The notes: generated by a model from the sequence alone, not told the origin. DNA of 64,000 nucleotides from Rhizobium albus (GCA_030160035.1 BSNO01000003.1:620001-684000), one strand, 5' to 3'. Shown: positions 44,301-55,455, counted from the first letter of the stretch. A program made the numbers and translations.

Positions 44301-45431
44301 GTGCCGGAATTGGATGTCGACAAAGGGCTGGATGCCCCTTCAAAGCAGGATATCCTGGAGATCGGCGAGACCGGCCTTTTTCATTGGGCCATGCCGGAAA
44401 GGACGGAGGCGCTTTACGCGAGCTACCGCGCCGATCTGCGCCAGGGTCGCCCTTATCTCGGCCTGCGCGATTTTCTGGCGATCCGCCGGGCGATGCGGAG
44501 CGGCCGGTATCGTCTAGTGGTCGTCCATCCGCCCTTTTATGCCGGCTGGCAGCCGCGATCGTATTTAGCGGCGCTGAAATTCTCGCTATTTCGGGGCGAT
44601 ATCCGCGAGACTTGGGGGGCGCTCACCAGCCCGCTCTTCTTCGAACTCCTGCGCTTCGTTGCGCTAAAACCGCTGATTGCCATTGAGCGATCCGACAGTT
44701 TCGGCATTCCGAGCCACCACTTCGCCTGGATCGACAAGGCAGATGCCTATTGCAAGCGCGAACTGCCGGTGGATCATTGGCAGGTGTTCTACGGCTCCGG
44801 CCATCGGCGACTTCCCGGCGCGAGCTTCCGCCGAAAGCCGCGCTGGCTGAAGCGCCTTGCAAAGCTGAAACCGATCGGCCTCGGCCTCAACAGGCAGCAG
44901 ACCGAAGCGGCGGATAAGGCATTCGGCGCTGACAAGACGGCGGATGTGTTCTTCGCCGGCGGGATCGACGGCAACAGCCATGTCCGGTCGCGCATGCCTG
45001 CCTTGATCGCGGCGCTGCGCGCCGCCGGTGTGACGGTCGATGTTCCTGAAGGTCGCTTGCCGCTCGATGCTTTCATGGCGCGTTGCGCCAAGGCCTGGAT
45101 CACGCTGTCGCCGGAAGGGCTCGGCTGGGATTGCTACCGCCACATGGAGGCGGCGATCGCGGGCTCCGTTCCGCTCGTCAATGCGCCGACCATTGATCGA
45201 TACCGCCCACTCAAGGTCGATCGCCACTGCCTCGTGTATTACCCGGACGAGGAAGCGCGCGCGGTCGAGAGCGTCGTGGCTGCGCTTGCGGACAAACCGC
45301 GGCTGCGGGACATGGCGCATGCCGCCCGCGCGCATGCCTTGTCGAACCTGACGGAACGAGCGATCACCGAAGCATTGCTTGCCGAATGGGCGGGCGGGCC
45401 ACCGGATGAATTGAAGAAGAAAGATCAATGA
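44301..45431 (+). CDS. Glycosyltransferase (exostosin-like/GT family 1-type)
   Basis: 376 residues from a GTG at 44301 with GAGAGG upstream; the frame stays open to 44193. The C-terminal half has a GT-B-like donor site: [21 protein letters not shown], then [25 protein letters not shown], the E/G-rich acceptor loop of exostosin-like proteins. The N-terminal half is not clearly assigned. It probably transfers a sugar in surface polysaccharide synthesis. The next gene, making UDP-xylose, starts one base after its stop, so they are likely one transcript. Confidence 0.75.
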   Translation: MPELDVDKGLDAPSKQDILEIGETGLFHWAMPERTEALYASYRADLRQGRPYLGLRDFLAIRRAMRSGRYRLVVVHPPFYAGWQPRSYLAALKFSLFRGDIRETWGALTSPLFFELLRFVALKPLIAIERSDSFGIPSHHFAWIDKADAYCKRELPVDHWQVFYGSGHRRLPGASFRRKPRWLKRLAKLKPIGLGLNRQQTEAADKAFGADKTADVFFAGGIDGNSHVRSRMPALIAALRAAGVTVDVPEGRLPLDAFMARCAKAWITLSPEGLGWDCYRHMEAAIAGSVPLVNAPTIDRYRPLKVDRHCLVYYPDEEARAVESVVAALADKPRLRDMAHAARAHALSNLTERAITEALLAEWAGGPPDELKKKDQ

Positions 45432-45432
45432 C

Positions 45433-46392
45433 ATGCCGAGACTGATGGACAGCCGCAAGCGTATCCTCATCACCGGTGGCGCCGGCTTCCTCGGCTCGCA
45501 CCTGACGGACCGGCTGCTTGCCGAGGGTCATGAAGTCCTGTGCCTAGACAATCTCTTCACCGGCTCGAAGCGCAACATCGACCATCTGCACGCCAATCCG
45601 CGGTTTGAATTCCTGCGCCACGACGTGACGTTCCCGCTCTATGTCGAGGTCGACGAGATTTACAATCTCGCCTGTCCCGCGTCGCCGATCCACTACCAGT
45701 ACGATCCCGTCCAGACGACGAAGACCTCGGTGCACGGCGCGATCAACATGCTCGGGCTTGCCAAGCGGCTGAAGTGCAAGATCCTCCAGGCATCGACCAG
45801 CGAGGTCTATGGCGATCCGAGCGTTCATCCGCAGACGGAGGATTACTGGGGCAACGTGAACCCGATCGGCCCGCGCTCCTGCTATGACGAGGGCAAGCGC
45901 TGCGCCGAAACGCTGTTCTTCGACTATCACCGCCAGATGGGCCTCGCCATCAAGGTCGCGCGCATCTTCAACACCTATGGTCCGCGCATGCATCCCGCCG
46001 ACGGCCGCGTCGTGTCCAATTTCATCATCCAGGCGCTGCGGGGCGAGCCGATCACGCTCTATGGCGATGGCTCGCAGACCCGCTCGTTCTGTTATGTCGA
46101 CGACCTCATCGACGGTCTCGTCCGCCTGATGAACACCGACGAGACCGTGACGGGCCCCATCAATATCGGCAACCCGCGCGAAATGACGATCCGCGAACTT
46201 GCCGAGCGGGCGGTCGCCATGTCGGGCTCGACCTCCAGCATCGTTTACAAGCCGCTTCCGACCGACGATCCGAAGCAGCGCCAGCCGGACATCACCCGCG
46301 CGCGCACGACGCTCGGCTGGGAACCGAAGGTGACGCTGGAGGAGGGCATGCAGCGCACGATCGATTATTTCCGGCAGTTGGAAACGGCATAG
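45433..46392 (+). CDS. UDP-glucuronate decarboxylase (UDP-xylose synthase)
   Basis: A 319-residue extended [16 protein letters not shown] is at 14-26. [21 protein letters not shown] (80-100) is the UXS signature, and the catalytic set is the STSEVYGDP Thr/Ser and Glu124, with Tyr151/Lys155 in YDEGKR. It oxidises UDP-glucuronate at C4, decarboxylates it and reduces it to UDP-xylose. It is likely to feed the preceding glycosyltransferase. Confidence 0.92.
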   Translation: MPRLMDSRKRILITGGAGFLGSHLTDRLLAEGHEVLCLDNLFTGSKRNIDHLHANPRFEFLRHDVTFPLYVEVDEIYNLACPASPIHYQYDPVQTTKTSVHGAINMLGLAKRLKCKILQASTSEVYGDPSVHPQTEDYWGNVNPIGPRSCYDEGKRCAETLFFDYHRQMGLAIKVARIFNTYGPRMHPADGRVVSNFIIQALRGEPITLYGDGSQTRSFCYVDDLIDGLVRLMNTDETVTGPINIGNPREMTIRELAERAVAMSGSTSSIVYKPLPTDDPKQRQPDITRARTTLGWEPKVTLEEGMQRTIDYFRQLETA

Positions 46393-46404
46393 ACGGGCAC
46401 CGCG

Positions 46405-47565
46405 ATGACAAGCGCCACCGCAAAGCCACTCTGGACGGTTGCGCTTGCCGGCATGGTGACGATGGCCGTCGGCATGGGGATCGGCCGCTTTGCCTTCACG
46501 CCGATCCTGCCGCAAATGATGGCCGAACGGGGCATCGATGCAGCCCAGGCCGGTCTCATCGCATCCGCCAATTACGCCGGCTATCTGGTCGGCGCGGTCC
46601 TCGCCGCCTTTGGCTGGGCCGCGGGGCACGAACGCCGCATCGCGCTCGGTGCGATTGCCGCAAACACGGTGCTGCTCGCTGCGATGGCTGTCGCAGAAGA
46701 TGTTGCGGCCTTTGCGCTGTTGCGTTTTTCAGCCGGCGTGGCCAGCGCGTTTCTGATGATCTTTTCCGCCGGCATCGTGCTCGGCCATGGCGCACGCGCC
46801 GGGAAACCCATCGTGCAATCGGTGCATTTCGGCGGAGTCGGCATCGGCATGGCGCTGTCGGCGGTGCTTGTTGGCGCTCTTGGTTTTGCGGGGCAGGGCT
46901 CCGTGCAGTCATGGCTCGCGATGGCAGCGTTATCAGCCGGCGGCCTGCTGTTCGCCGTCGCCTTCCTGCCTGCGCCTGTTGCGCCCGCAAGCGGCGCGAC
47001 CGGGCGGGAACAGCCCCTGACGTGGTCGCCGCGTCTTGTCGCGCTGACAGCAGGCTACGGCATCTTCGGCTTCGGCTATATCGTCACTGCGACGTTCCTG
47101 ATCGCGATCATCCGTTCGGATGGCGGCAGCGTCGGCTTTGAAGCGCTGGTGTGGCTTTTAACAGGGCTTGCGGCGGCCGTGTCGGTGGCGGCCGCTCAGC
47201 CCCTGGTCAAAAGGTTCGGCGTAGCGAAGGTGATGGCGGCGGGTTGCCTTGTCGAGGCACTCGGCGTGGCAGCGAGCGTCCTCTTGCCATCCCCCTTTGG
47301 ACCCCTCGTTGGCGGCGTTCTTCTGGGCGCGACATTCGTGGTCATCACCGCCTACGGGCTGCAGTTTGCGCGATCGCTTGCGCCCGACAGTCAGCGGCGT
47401 AGCCTCTCCTTCATGACCGCGGCCTTCGGCATCGGTCAGATCGTCGGGCCGGTGGTCGCAGGCTATCTCGCGGAACGGTCGGGCAGTTATCTCATTGCCA
47501 GCCTGCTCGCCGCCTTCGCTCTCATCCTGTCGGCTGCCCTGGTCGTTCGCTCCGCTCGCGCGTAA
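46405..47565 (+). CDS. YbfB/YjiJ-family MFS transporter
   Basis: 386 residues with about 12 helices. The start VTMAVGMGIGRFAFTPILPQMMAERGIDAAQAGLIASANYAGYLVGA is the YbfB/YjiJ signature. The family has no well-defined substrate. It follows the UXS gene by 12 bp, perhaps in the same transcript, and precedes bacA by about 150 bp. Confidence 0.9.
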   Translation: MTSATAKPLWTVALAGMVTMAVGMGIGRFAFTPILPQMMAERGIDAAQAGLIASANYAGYLVGAVLAAFGWAAGHERRIALGAIAANTVLLAAMAVAEDVAAFALLRFSAGVASAFLMIFSAGIVLGHGARAGKPIVQSVHFGGVGIGMALSAVLVGALGFAGQGSVQSWLAMAALSAGGLLFAVAFLPAPVAPASGATGREQPLTWSPRLVALTAGYGIFGFGYIVTATFLIAIIRSDGGSVGFEALVWLLTGLAAAVSVAAAQPLVKRFGVAKVMAAGCLVEALGVAASVLLPSPFGPLVGGVLLGATFVVITAYGLQFARSLAPDSQRRSLSFMTAAFGIGQIVGPVVAGYLAERSGSYLIASLLAAFALILSAALVVRSARA

Positions 47566-47719
47566 CGGACGTCTCCCGTTTTCCCGCCATTTGCGCAGGG
47601 GAAGACAAGATTAAACCTTTGTCATGGTTGGGGTTGTCCGTTGCGGTGCGCAGGCAAGTGTCCTAGCGTCGCGACCGGCCACTGAAGCCCCCGTACAATT
47701 TGAGACAGTTTGAGGTCAC

Positions 47720-49009
47720 GTGTTCGAATCCTTCTTTCCGAAGCCGAAACCCTTCTTTCTGTCAGCGCTTCTCTGGACCGCCTGCGTCGTCGCTTTCTGG
47801 TACACGATCGGCGATAGCGTCGCTGAGGCAATTGGCTTCCAGTTCGCTGCACCGGACAGCGCTCCGATCATCGGGCTCGGATATTTCGTCACGCCCCAGT
47901 TCATGTGGTTCTATCTGGTCTTTGCGGTGGCGACCGCCATGTTCGCCGGCTTCTGGGCCTGGTACGCGCCGCATCCGTGGCAGACATGGTCGGTGCTGGG
48001 TTCTGCCCTCATCATATTCACCACGTATTTCTCGGTGCAGATCAGCGTGGCGCTCAACAATTGGCGCCGGCCATTCTTCGATCTGTTTCAGGCGGCGCTG
48101 AGTGGTGAAGGCGAGGTTCAGGAAGCGGATTTCTATATCCTGATCATCCAGTTCGCGGAGATCGCCTTCGTCTCCATGGCCATCTTCGTAGGCGTGCGCT
48201 TCTTCGTCAGCCATTACATCTTCCGCTGGCGCCAGGCGATGAACGATTTTTACATGTCGTTCTGGACTCGCGTGCGCCACATCGAAGGTGCCTCGCAGCG
48301 TGTTCAGGAAGACACGATGCGCTTCGCCGCGATCATGGAAGGCTTGGGCGTCGCCTTGATCGACGCCATCATGACCCTGTTTGCGTTTCTGCCGGTGCTT
48401 TGGGTGCTGTCCGACTATATCACCGAAGTGCCGCTGCTCGGGCAGATCCCGAAGCCGCTGTTCACCGCCCTTCTGTTCTGGTCGGTCTTCGGAACCGTGC
48501 TTCTTGCAGCCGTCGGGATCAAGCTTCCTGGTCTGGAGTTTCGGAACCAGCGCGTCGAAGCTGCCTACCGCAAGGAACTCGTCTACGGGGAAGACGATGG
48601 CGACCGCGCTCAGCCCCCGACCGTTCGCGAGCTTTTCGGCAATGTGCGCCGCAACTATTTTCGGCTCTATTTTCACTATATGTATTTCAACATCGCGCGT
48701 GGATTCTACATCCAGGCGGATGCGATCTACCTCAACATCATTCTTGTTCCGACGGTCGTCGCGGGCGCCATTACGCTAGGCATCTGGCAACAGATCCTGA
48801 CGGCGTTCGGCCAGGTCTCGTCCTCGTTCCAGTTCCTCATCAATTCCTGGACCACGATCGTTGAACTGTTGTCGATCCACAAGCGTCTGGCTGCATTCGA
48901 AGCTGCGATCTTCGGTGGTAAACTGCCCTCGATCGACGAGAAATATCTCGCCGAGCATGGCCCGAACCCAGCAGCCGATGTTCCCGAACCTTTGACGCCG
49001 TCGGCTTGA
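47720..49009 (+). CDS. bacA: BacA/SbmA-family peptide transporter
   Basis: 429 residues with about seven helices. It matches the SbmA/BacA family along its whole length: MFESFFPKPKPFFLSALLW, FYMSFWTRVRHIEGASQRVQEDTMRF, and LGIWQQILTAFGQVSSSFQFLINSWTTIVELLSIHKRLAAFEA. These proton-driven homodimers import peptides such as bleomycin, microcins and plant NCR peptides, and BacA is required for symbiosis or persistence in rhizobia and Brucella. The C-terminus lacks an ATPase domain, as expected. Confidence 0.95.
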   Translation: MFESFFPKPKPFFLSALLWTACVVAFWYTIGDSVAEAIGFQFAAPDSAPIIGLGYFVTPQFMWFYLVFAVATAMFAGFWAWYAPHPWQTWSVLGSALIIFTTYFSVQISVALNNWRRPFFDLFQAALSGEGEVQEADFYILIIQFAEIAFVSMAIFVGVRFFVSHYIFRWRQAMNDFYMSFWTRVRHIEGASQRVQEDTMRFAAIMEGLGVALIDAIMTLFAFLPVLWVLSDYITEVPLLGQIPKPLFTALLFWSVFGTVLLAAVGIKLPGLEFRNQRVEAAYRKELVYGEDDGDRAQPPTVRELFGNVRRNYFRLYFHYMYFNIARGFYIQADAIYLNIILVPTVVAGAITLGIWQQILTAFGQVSSSFQFLINSWTTIVELLSIHKRLAAFEAAIFGGKLPSIDEKYLAEHGPNPAADVPEPLTPSA

Positions 49010-49028
49010 CCAAGAGGATAAGTGAACC

Positions 49029-49610
49029 GTGTTCCTGTTGATCGCCGGCATCGTCATCTTCCTCGGCATTCACTCTACGCGTATCGTCGCGCCGAATTTC
49101 CGGCGCGATTTCATTGCGCGGCGCGGCGAGCGTGCCTGGAAGGGCCTCTATACGATTGTAGCCCTCCTCGGTTTTGTGATCCTCGTCTGGGGTTATGGCC
49201 AGGCCCGGATGACCGCGCCAATCCTTTATGATCCGCCCGTCTGGACGCGGCATATCGCGCTGCTCTTGATGCTGCCGGCGATGATCCTGCTTGTCGCGTC
49301 ACAGGGTCCGACAGGTCGCATCAAGGCGGCGGTGAAGCATCCCATGTTGCTTGCGGTGAAAATCTGGGCGCTCGCGCATCTGCTTGCCAATGGCGATCTC
49401 GCCTCTTTCATCCTGTTGGCGAGCTTCCTGGCATGGGCCGTGGCCGATCGCATCTCGGAGAAGCGACGGTTGCGTGCCGGTGAGACCCGGCTGCCGGTTG
49501 CCGTTTCCGCGCGTGGCGACATCATCGCGCTGGTCGCGGGGATCGTGCTTTATCTCCTGTTCGTGTGGCGCTTGCACCTCTGGCTGATCGGCGTCGCACC
49601 GATAGGCTGA
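49029..49610 (+). CDS. NnrU-family membrane protein
   Basis: A 193-residue, six-helix membrane protein. The start GIVIFLGIHSTRIVAPNFRRDFIARRGERAWKGLYTIVALLGFVILVWGYGQAR and then HIALLLMLPAMILLVASQGPTGRIKAAVKHPML are the NnrU signature. NnrU is linked to nitric-oxide or nitrite metabolism in rhizobia; a role here is not shown. It starts 20 bp after bacA. Confidence 0.9.
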   Translation: MFLLIAGIVIFLGIHSTRIVAPNFRRDFIARRGERAWKGLYTIVALLGFVILVWGYGQARMTAPILYDPPVWTRHIALLLMLPAMILLVASQGPTGRIKAAVKHPMLLAVKIWALAHLLANGDLASFILLASFLAWAVADRISEKRRLRAGETRLPVAVSARGDIIALVAGIVLYLLFVWRLHLWLIGVAPIG

Positions 49611-49801
49611 GAAGCCAGTCGATCTCTTCCGGCGCTAAAACAGGCACCGCCCCCTTACACGGCGCGCAAAATCGTCTAGAAGGCCGGCTTGTGCGAATTT
49701 GAGTGCTTTCGAACGAAGCTTGCAGATCGGCAGGCGCGCGAAAGTGGATGCCAAGGGCAGTTGCCGGTTGAGCGCTGCGCGGCTGCATGACGGGATTTGG
49801 A

Positions 49802-50683
49802 ATGACTGACGACAGTTTCTTCCGTGAAGTGAACGAGGATGTGCGCTCCGAGCGGCTGCGCTCCTTCTGGAGCCGTTTCGGCTGGATGATCATCACGGCC
49901 GTCATCGTCATCATCGCGGCGACCGCTGCCTGGGGTGGTTACACCTATTGGCGCACGCAGCAGGCCTCGCAGGCCGGCGATGCTTTTCTCGAAGCGCTGA
50001 CGCATGCTCGCGAAGGCCGCACCGAGGAAGCACTGGCCGCGTTGGACGCGCTGGAAGCGGACGGGTTCGGCTCCTATCCCGTGCTGGCGCGGATGCGTGC
50101 CGCGACGCTGAAGGCCGAAGCCGGCGACGTCGACGCGGCCGTAGCCGATTTCCGGGCGATCGGTGATGACACCTCGGTTCCCATCGCCATCCGGGAAGCT
50201 GCTCGCATCAGGGCGGCCTATCTCCTCGTCGACCATGGCTCCTACGATGACGTCGTGGCTGTCGTGAATGATCTCGCCGAAAACGATGATCACGCCATGC
50301 GCCATTCGGCGCGCGAAGCGCTTGGTCTTGCGGCCTGGCGCGCCGAAGACATCGAAACTGCGCAAGGCTGGTTCGACCGGATCGCGTCCGATGGTCAGGC
50401 GACGCCGGCCTCGGCCGAGCGCGCGGAGATCATGCTCGAAGTGATCGCCGCCTATGATCCCGACGCTTCGACGGCGCCGCCGAGCCAGCCGCCTGCTGCA
50501 CCTCCCGCTGCACCGCTGTCGCTCGAGGACCTGGCGCCCGGCCTCATGCCAGGCAACGCACCAGATGCCGCTTCCGATGAGCCTGCAAACGATGCTAATG
50601 CTCCGGCCGAAGGCAATGGCGAATTGAATACGGCACCGGAAACGGTTCCTCTGGAATCGTTGGAAGCCGAAGACCCGTCCTGA
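49802..50683 (+). CDS. YfgM-like tetratricopeptide inner-membrane protein
   Basis: 293 residues from the ATG at 49802; an ATG at 49787 would add five. A cytoplasmic N-terminus (MTDDSFFREVNEDVRSERLRSFWSRFG) leads into one helix at about 27-47, then a periplasmic TPR-like domain of helical repeats. The C-terminus is Pro/Ala/Asn-rich. YfgM-type proteins act at the Sec translocon or in envelope quality control. The next gene is der, a common neighbour in alphaproteobacteria. Confidence 0.85.
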   Translation: MTDDSFFREVNEDVRSERLRSFWSRFGWMIITAVIVIIAATAAWGGYTYWRTQQASQAGDAFLEALTHAREGRTEEALAALDALEADGFGSYPVLARMRAATLKAEAGDVDAAVADFRAIGDDTSVPIAIREAARIRAAYLLVDHGSYDDVVAVVNDLAENDDHAMRHSAREALGLAAWRAEDIETAQGWFDRIASDGQATPASAERAEIMLEVIAAYDPDASTAPPSQPPAAPPAAPLSLEDLAPGLMPGNAPDAASDEPANDANAPAEGNGELNTAPETVPLESLEAEDPS

Positions 50684-50789
50684 CGCCCGCCAAGGGCGGC
50701 GATGACGGCAACACCTCTTTCTCGGGCCCGCTACGGGCCCGAAGCGCGTCTTGAACGGGTCATGGGCGCGCCCACGGCAGGATAACAAT

Positions 50790-52229
50790 ATGAGTTTCAC
50801 CGTCGCCATCGTTGGACGGCCGAATGTCGGCAAATCGACGCTCTTCAATCGCCTTGTGGGCAAGAAGCTGGCGCTCGTCGACGATACGCCCGGCGTCACG
50901 CGCGACCGCCGGCCGGGCGATGCGCGGCTGATCGACCTCGAATTCACCATCATCGACACGGCTGGTCTGGAAGAAAGCGGCGCCGAAACGCTCGAAGGGC
51001 GCATGCGCGGCATGACCGAGGCCGCCATCGACGAGGCCGACCTGACGCTGTTCCTGATCGACGCCAAGGTCGGCGTCACCCCGGTCGATGCTGCCTTCGG
51101 CGAAATTCTGCGCCGCAAGGCCAAGCCTGTCGTTCTGGTCGCCAACAAGTCCGAAGCACGCGGTTCGGACGCCGGTTTCCTCGATGCCTACAATCTCGGC
51201 CTCGGCGATCCGTGCCCCATTTCGGCCGAGCACGGCGAGGGCATGCTCGATCTGCGCGACGCGATCGTCGAGAAGATCGGCGAAGACCGCGCTTTTCCGG
51301 AGGACGTCGAGGACGAGGACGACCAGGCGATCGCCAATGTCGACGTGCCGCTCGACACGGACGACGACGAGGACGCGCCTGAGCCCGCCTATGACGAGAC
51401 GAAGTCGCTGCGCGTCGCCGTTGTCGGCCGTCCTAACGCCGGCAAGTCGACCATGATCAACCGCTTCGTGGGCTATGAGCGGCTGCTCACCGGCCCAGAG
51501 GCCGGCATCACGCGTGATTCGATTTCCGTCGAATGGGATTGGCGCGGTCGTCGCATCAAGATGTTCGATACGGCGGGCATGCGCCGAAAGGCCCGCGTTC
51601 AGGAAAAGCTGGAAAAGCTCTCCGTGGCCGATGCGCTGCGTGCCATTCGATTCGCCGAAGTCGTCATCGTCGTACTCGATGCGGCGATCCCCTTCGAAAA
51701 GCAGGATCTGCAGATCGCCGATCTCGTGCTTCGTGAAGGCCGGGCGCTGGTGCTTGCCTTCAACAAGTGGGATGCGATCGAAGATCGTCAGGAGACCTTG
51801 GCGAAGCTGCGCGAAATGACCGAGCGGCTCCTGCCGCAGGCACGTGGCATCCGTGCCGTGCCCGTTGCCGGCAAGACCGGCGAAGGCCTCGACAAGCTCA
51901 TGCAGGCCGTAGTCGACACCCACAAGGTCTGGAACGTCCGCATCTCGACCGCCAGGCTGAACCGCTGGCTGGAACAGGTAACGGCGCAGCATCCGCCACC
52001 GGCAGTGGCCGGCCGGCGCCTCAAGCTCAAATACATGACGCAGATCAAGGCGCGTCCGCCGGGCTTCATCGTGTCCTGCACGCGGCCCGATGCGCTGCCG
52101 GCGTCCTACACGCGCTATCTGACGAACCAGTTGCGGGTCGACTTCAACCTGCCTGGCGTTCCGATTCGCTTGAGCTACCGGAAGTCCGACAACCCGTTCG
52201 CACCGAAGAAGACGCGCAAGATCTACTAG
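50790..52229 (+). CDS. der: Ribosome biogenesis GTPase Der (EngA)
   Basis: 479 residues with two GTPase domains. The first has [20 protein letters not shown] and NKSE (variant of NKxD); the second has [12 protein letters not shown] and NKWD. A C-terminal KH-like domain with [15 protein letters not shown] and NPFAPKK follows. The linker (about residues 170-205) is very acidic. It assembles the 50S subunit. The ATG at 50790 follows AGGA; a longer frame to 50751 is not needed. Confidence 0.97.
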   Translation: MSFTVAIVGRPNVGKSTLFNRLVGKKLALVDDTPGVTRDRRPGDARLIDLEFTIIDTAGLEESGAETLEGRMRGMTEAAIDEADLTLFLIDAKVGVTPVDAAFGEILRRKAKPVVLVANKSEARGSDAGFLDAYNLGLGDPCPISAEHGEGMLDLRDAIVEKIGEDRAFPEDVEDEDDQAIANVDVPLDTDDDEDAPEPAYDETKSLRVAVVGRPNAGKSTMINRFVGYERLLTGPEAGITRDSISVEWDWRGRRIKMFDTAGMRRKARVQEKLEKLSVADALRAIRFAEVVIVVLDAAIPFEKQDLQIADLVLREGRALVLAFNKWDAIEDRQETLAKLREMTERLLPQARGIRAVPVAGKTGEGLDKLMQAVVDTHKVWNVRISTARLNRWLEQVTAQHPPPAVAGRRLKLKYMTQIKARPPGFIVSCTRPDALPASYTRYLTNQLRVDFNLPGVPIRLSYRKSDNPFAPKKTRKIY

Positions 52230-52250
52230 AGCGATTGATCGCCTCGGCGA

Positions 52251-52280
52251 ATCGCCGCGTTGCGTGCGGCGATCTTTCTT
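52251..52280 (+). terminator. Terminator after der
   Basis: ATCGCCGC (52251-52258) and GCGGCGAT (52266-52273) form an 8-bp stem with loop GTTGCGT, then CTTTCTT. It ends the der transcript. Confidence 0.7.
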
Positions 52281-52432
52281 GCCGCGTTCTGGACGACGGA
52301 TCGTCCCAATCTGACCTCGAATCGCCCCTACGTGCCGCATCCGCACGCCTGTCCCGCCGCGGTTAACCTCCCATCAAGGTTAATCAATCATTCTCAGCGC
52401 ATAGGGATCAGGACGAGTTCGGGTGTTGGAGT

Positions 52433-53620
52433 GTGCAAGTGGCGGGGCGTAATCGTGGATCGAAGCGACAGACACGCAAACTGAAGACCGGACGCGCTGC
52501 ATGGGCAGCGCCGCTTCTGTTTGCCTGGGTAGGCCTCCTTGCGAGCCCATCCATGACGGCGTTTTCCGACATGGCGAGCATGGTCGGCCAGACGGACACA
52601 TCGGCCCGGTGGCGGGCTCACATGATCGCCGCACCGGCGGGCTCGCTTCACACAGCCGAATTCCGGTTTGCCGACGCGATGACGACCGGCACGGTCGGTG
52701 CCGGCGTCGAGCTTCAGGACGGCGAGCGCATCGCCTTTCGCGGCGCCGACGACAAGAACAGCGTGACGGCGGACGAGGATCGCGTGAACCGCTCGTCCAA
52801 GCGCGGGCGCATCCTGTCCATTGCGCCGATCCAGCCGCCCAAGGCCTTTTCGGCGGGCTCCATTCTGGAGCGCACATCCAGTCTCTTTCGTCCCGAAGCG
52901 CTGGACGACAGCAGCCTGATGGCCTTCGTTGCCCCGGAATTCGACGGCAAGGAAATCCAGATCGCGCAAACCTTCTACCCGCATGAGCAGCCATCGGTGA
53001 ATGGCGTATCCTCGATGCTTGCCGATCTGGTGACGAACGACCGGCCGGATGTGCTCGCCACGGCCTATGCGCCGACCGGTCCGAATTATGCGACAGAATC
53101 ACCCTTTGCGTCCGTCCTTCGAGAGAAGGAAGAAACCGGCCGTTTCATTCCGCCGGTTCTCGACAACGACCATTACTGGGCATCCACGCCGCTGCCGCCG
53201 CGCGTTTTTACCGCAGTTGAGCAGAAGTGCCTCGCGGAAGGCATCTATTTCGAAGCGCGTGGCGAAAGCGTGAAGGGGCAGGCGGCAGTCGCCCAGGTGA
53301 TTCTCAATCGGGTGCGCAATCCCGCCTATCCGAACACGATCTGCGGCGTCGTCTACCAGAACAAGAATTGGCGCAATCGCTGCCAGTTCTCGTTCGCCTG
53401 CGACCGTATACCCGATGTCGTGCGCTCGCCGCGTCACTGGGACATTGCGGAAGAGATCGCCATGGCGACGACGGCCGGCAAGATCTGGCTGTCGGAAGTC
53501 GGTTCTTCGACGCATTACCACGCGACCTACGTCAATCCGCGCTGGGCCCGTTCCATGTCCAGGATGGGTAAGATCGGCCTTCATATCTTCTACCGCACCC
53601 ACGGCGGCGGCTGGAGCTGA
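52433..53620 (+). CDS. SleB-type cell wall hydrolase
   Basis: 395 residues from a GTG. A membrane anchor at about 24-44 follows a basic N-terminus. The hydrolase_2 (SleB) domain starts near residue 262: [57 protein letters not shown], with the catalytic Glu in EARGE, then [26 protein letters not shown]. It would cut peptidoglycan cross-links or glycan strands in the periplasm. The linker of about 200 residues is not of a known family. Confidence 0.92.
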   Translation: MQVAGRNRGSKRQTRKLKTGRAAWAAPLLFAWVGLLASPSMTAFSDMASMVGQTDTSARWRAHMIAAPAGSLHTAEFRFADAMTTGTVGAGVELQDGERIAFRGADDKNSVTADEDRVNRSSKRGRILSIAPIQPPKAFSAGSILERTSSLFRPEALDDSSLMAFVAPEFDGKEIQIAQTFYPHEQPSVNGVSSMLADLVTNDRPDVLATAYAPTGPNYATESPFASVLREKEETGRFIPPVLDNDHYWASTPLPPRVFTAVEQKCLAEGIYFEARGESVKGQAAVAQVILNRVRNPAYPNTICGVVYQNKNWRNRCQFSFACDRIPDVVRSPRHWDIAEEIAMATTAGKIWLSEVGSSTHYHATYVNPRWARSMSRMGKIGLHIFYRTHGGGWS

Positions 53621-53779
53621 CCGCCCAGGCCTGTCGGGCATGAAGGCGCCTATGATCAGCTGATGCCAGTCTTGCGCCGACCCGGACATATTGGCGCATG
53701 CCGGGATGTGGCGCCGGAATCAAGCTAAGTCATTGATTCGGAAGGGCAAACGGCGGAGCCGAATAGGCTTGTCGTCACC

Positions 53780-53808
53780 TTGACTATAAAACACCCTAAA
53801 ACTATGGT
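53780..53808 (+). promoter_or_regulatory. Sigma-70-like promoter before the F0 operon
   Basis: TTGACT (53780-53785) is followed by a 17-bp spacer and TATGGT (53803-53808). It is about 75 bp upstream of atpI and is the only good promoter in this gap, so it probably drives atpI-B-E-F'-F. Confidence 0.55.
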
Positions 53809-53882
53809 GCGCCCGACTTCAGGGCAGCTTTTCGGCCGCTCGGCAAGGCCTTATGGGTCGAACATTCTCGAAAGAGTTCGGT

Positions 53883-54248
53883 ATGCGCGAGACATTGCCA
53901 GAAAACGGCAAGGACGACGCGAACAACCGGTCGCAGCCGTTCGACGATGCCGAGTTGGCCAGACGCCGCGATGCCTTGGCCGCATCGATCGGCAAGCAGC
54001 GCGAGAAGTCCGCGCTCCAGGCGGAGAAGGACCGGGATGGTTCGGATACGGGCTGGGGTGTCGCCGTCAAGGTGTCGAGCGAGTTCATCGCCGGCATCGC
54101 GGTCGGCGCCATCCTTGGGTACGGTTTCGACAGTTATTTCGAAACGTCGCCTTGGGGATTGATCGTTTTATTGATGCTTGGCTTCGCCGCCGGCGTTTTG
54201 AATGTGCTTAGGTCCGTCGGTAAGGTTGCCGACCGGCCAAAACTATGA
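53883..54248 (+). CDS. atpI: ATP synthase protein I (AtpI)
   Basis: A 121-residue membrane protein from an ATG at 53883 (ATG 53853 is possible). Two helices, FIAGIAVGAILGYGFDSYF and GLIVLLMLGFAAGVLNVL, follow a charged N-terminus. AtpI helps to assemble the c-ring in the membrane. It is the first gene of the F0 operon. Confidence 0.9.
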   Translation: MRETLPENGKDDANNRSQPFDDAELARRRDALAASIGKQREKSALQAEKDRDGSDTGWGVAVKVSSEFIAGIAVGAILGYGFDSYFETSPWGLIVLLMLGFAAGVLNVLRSVGKVADRPKL

Positions 54249-54316
54249 CAATCGGTCGTCGCGTCGACGGCAAGTAGAAATTCCGCTCACACTCGAGCGA
54301 TGGACGGGGCAGGAAA

Positions 54317-55066
54317 TTGGCAGACGATCCAATCTCACAGTTTCAGATTTCACGACTGGTCCCAATCGAGATCGGGAATCTGGACTTCTCCTTCACCAAC
54401 TCCTCGCTGTTCATGGTTGCGACGGTTGCCGCTGCCGGCGGGTTCCTGTTCCTGACGACGGCCAATCGCGGTCTGGTCCCGGGCCGGATGCAGTCGATCT
54501 CCGAAATGTCCTACGAGTTCATCGCGAATATGTTGCGCGAAGGGGCGGGGACGCAAGGGATGCGGTTCTTCCCGCTCGTCTTCTCGCTCTTTATGTTCGT
54601 TCTCGTGGCGAACCTGATGGGCATGGTGCCGTATTTCTTCACGGTGACCAGCCACATCATCGTGACATTCGCGCTTGCCATGCTCGTGATCGGAACCGTC
54701 ATCGTTTACGGTTTCATGAAGCACGGTATCGGCTTCCTCAAATTGTTCGTGCCCCATGGGGTGCCGCCTTTGATCGTGCCGCTCGTTTCGGCCATCGAAG
54801 TCATTTCGTTCCTGTCGCGTCCGATCAGCCTTTCCGTTCGTCTTTTCGCGAACATGCTGGCCGGTCACATCACGCTCAAGGTCTTCGCCGGCTTCGTCAC
54901 CTCCATGAGCGCGCTCGGTGCGCTCGGTGTCGTCGGCTCGATCCTGCCGCTCCTGATGACGATCGCGCTGACGGGTCTCGAATTTCTTGTGTCCTTCCTG
55001 CAGGCCTACGTCTTTGCCGTTCTGACCTGCATGTACCTCAACGACGCCCTGCATCCTGGACACTAG
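54317..55066 (+). CDS. atpB: F0 subunit a (AtpB)
   Basis: 249 residues from a TTG with AGGAA upstream. The essential arginine is in [14 protein letters not shown] (Arg175). Other signatures are [21 protein letters not shown] and the final [23 protein letters not shown]. It forms the proton half-channels next to the c-ring. Confidence 0.96.
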   Translation: MADDPISQFQISRLVPIEIGNLDFSFTNSSLFMVATVAAAGGFLFLTTANRGLVPGRMQSISEMSYEFIANMLREGAGTQGMRFFPLVFSLFMFVLVANLMGMVPYFFTVTSHIIVTFALAMLVIGTVIVYGFMKHGIGFLKLFVPHGVPPLIVPLVSAIEVISFLSRPISLSVRLFANMLAGHITLKVFAGFVTSMSALGALGVVGSILPLLMTIALTGLEFLVSFLQAYVFAVLTCMYLNDALHPGH

Positions 55067-55145
55067 ACGCAGGGCTCGCACGACATCGCCGGCATCCGTC
55101 CGCCGGTATCCTTAAACCGCACCAATCTTGATGAAGGAGTTCACT

Positions 55146-55373
55146 ATGGAAGCGGAAGCAGCACGTTACATCGGCGCCGGTCTGGCTTGTCTCGGCATGG
55201 CGGGCACCGCCCTCGGCCTCGGCAACATCTTCGGCAGCTACCTCTCGGGCGCTCTGCGCAACCCGTCGGCTGCAGACGGCCAGTTCGGCCGCCTCGTATT
55301 CGGCTTCGCCGTTACGGAAGCTCTCGGCATCTTCTCGCTGCTCGTCGCTCTGCTGCTCCTCTTCGCAGTCTGA
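55146..55373 (+). CDS. atpE: F0 subunit c (AtpE)
   Basis: 75 residues, two helices. The proton-carrying carboxylate is Glu58 in GFAVTEALGIFSLLVALLLLFAV, and the polar loop has RNPSAADG. GAAGGAG precedes the ATG. Many copies form the rotor ring. Confidence 0.96.
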   Translation: MEAEAARYIGAGLACLGMAGTALGLGNIFGSYLSGALRNPSAADGQFGRLVFGFAVTEALGIFSLLVALLLLFAV

Positions 55374-55455
55374 TACGAACGCAGTGCATGCCTTTCGGCC
55401 ACGCCCTTCCGCCTGAAGCGGCAGGCGTGGCCGATCCCCATATGCGGAGAGGATA

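Noticed and set aside
50760-52346. 528-codon open frame on the minus strand
   Set aside because: Antisense to der, which has both G-domains complete.
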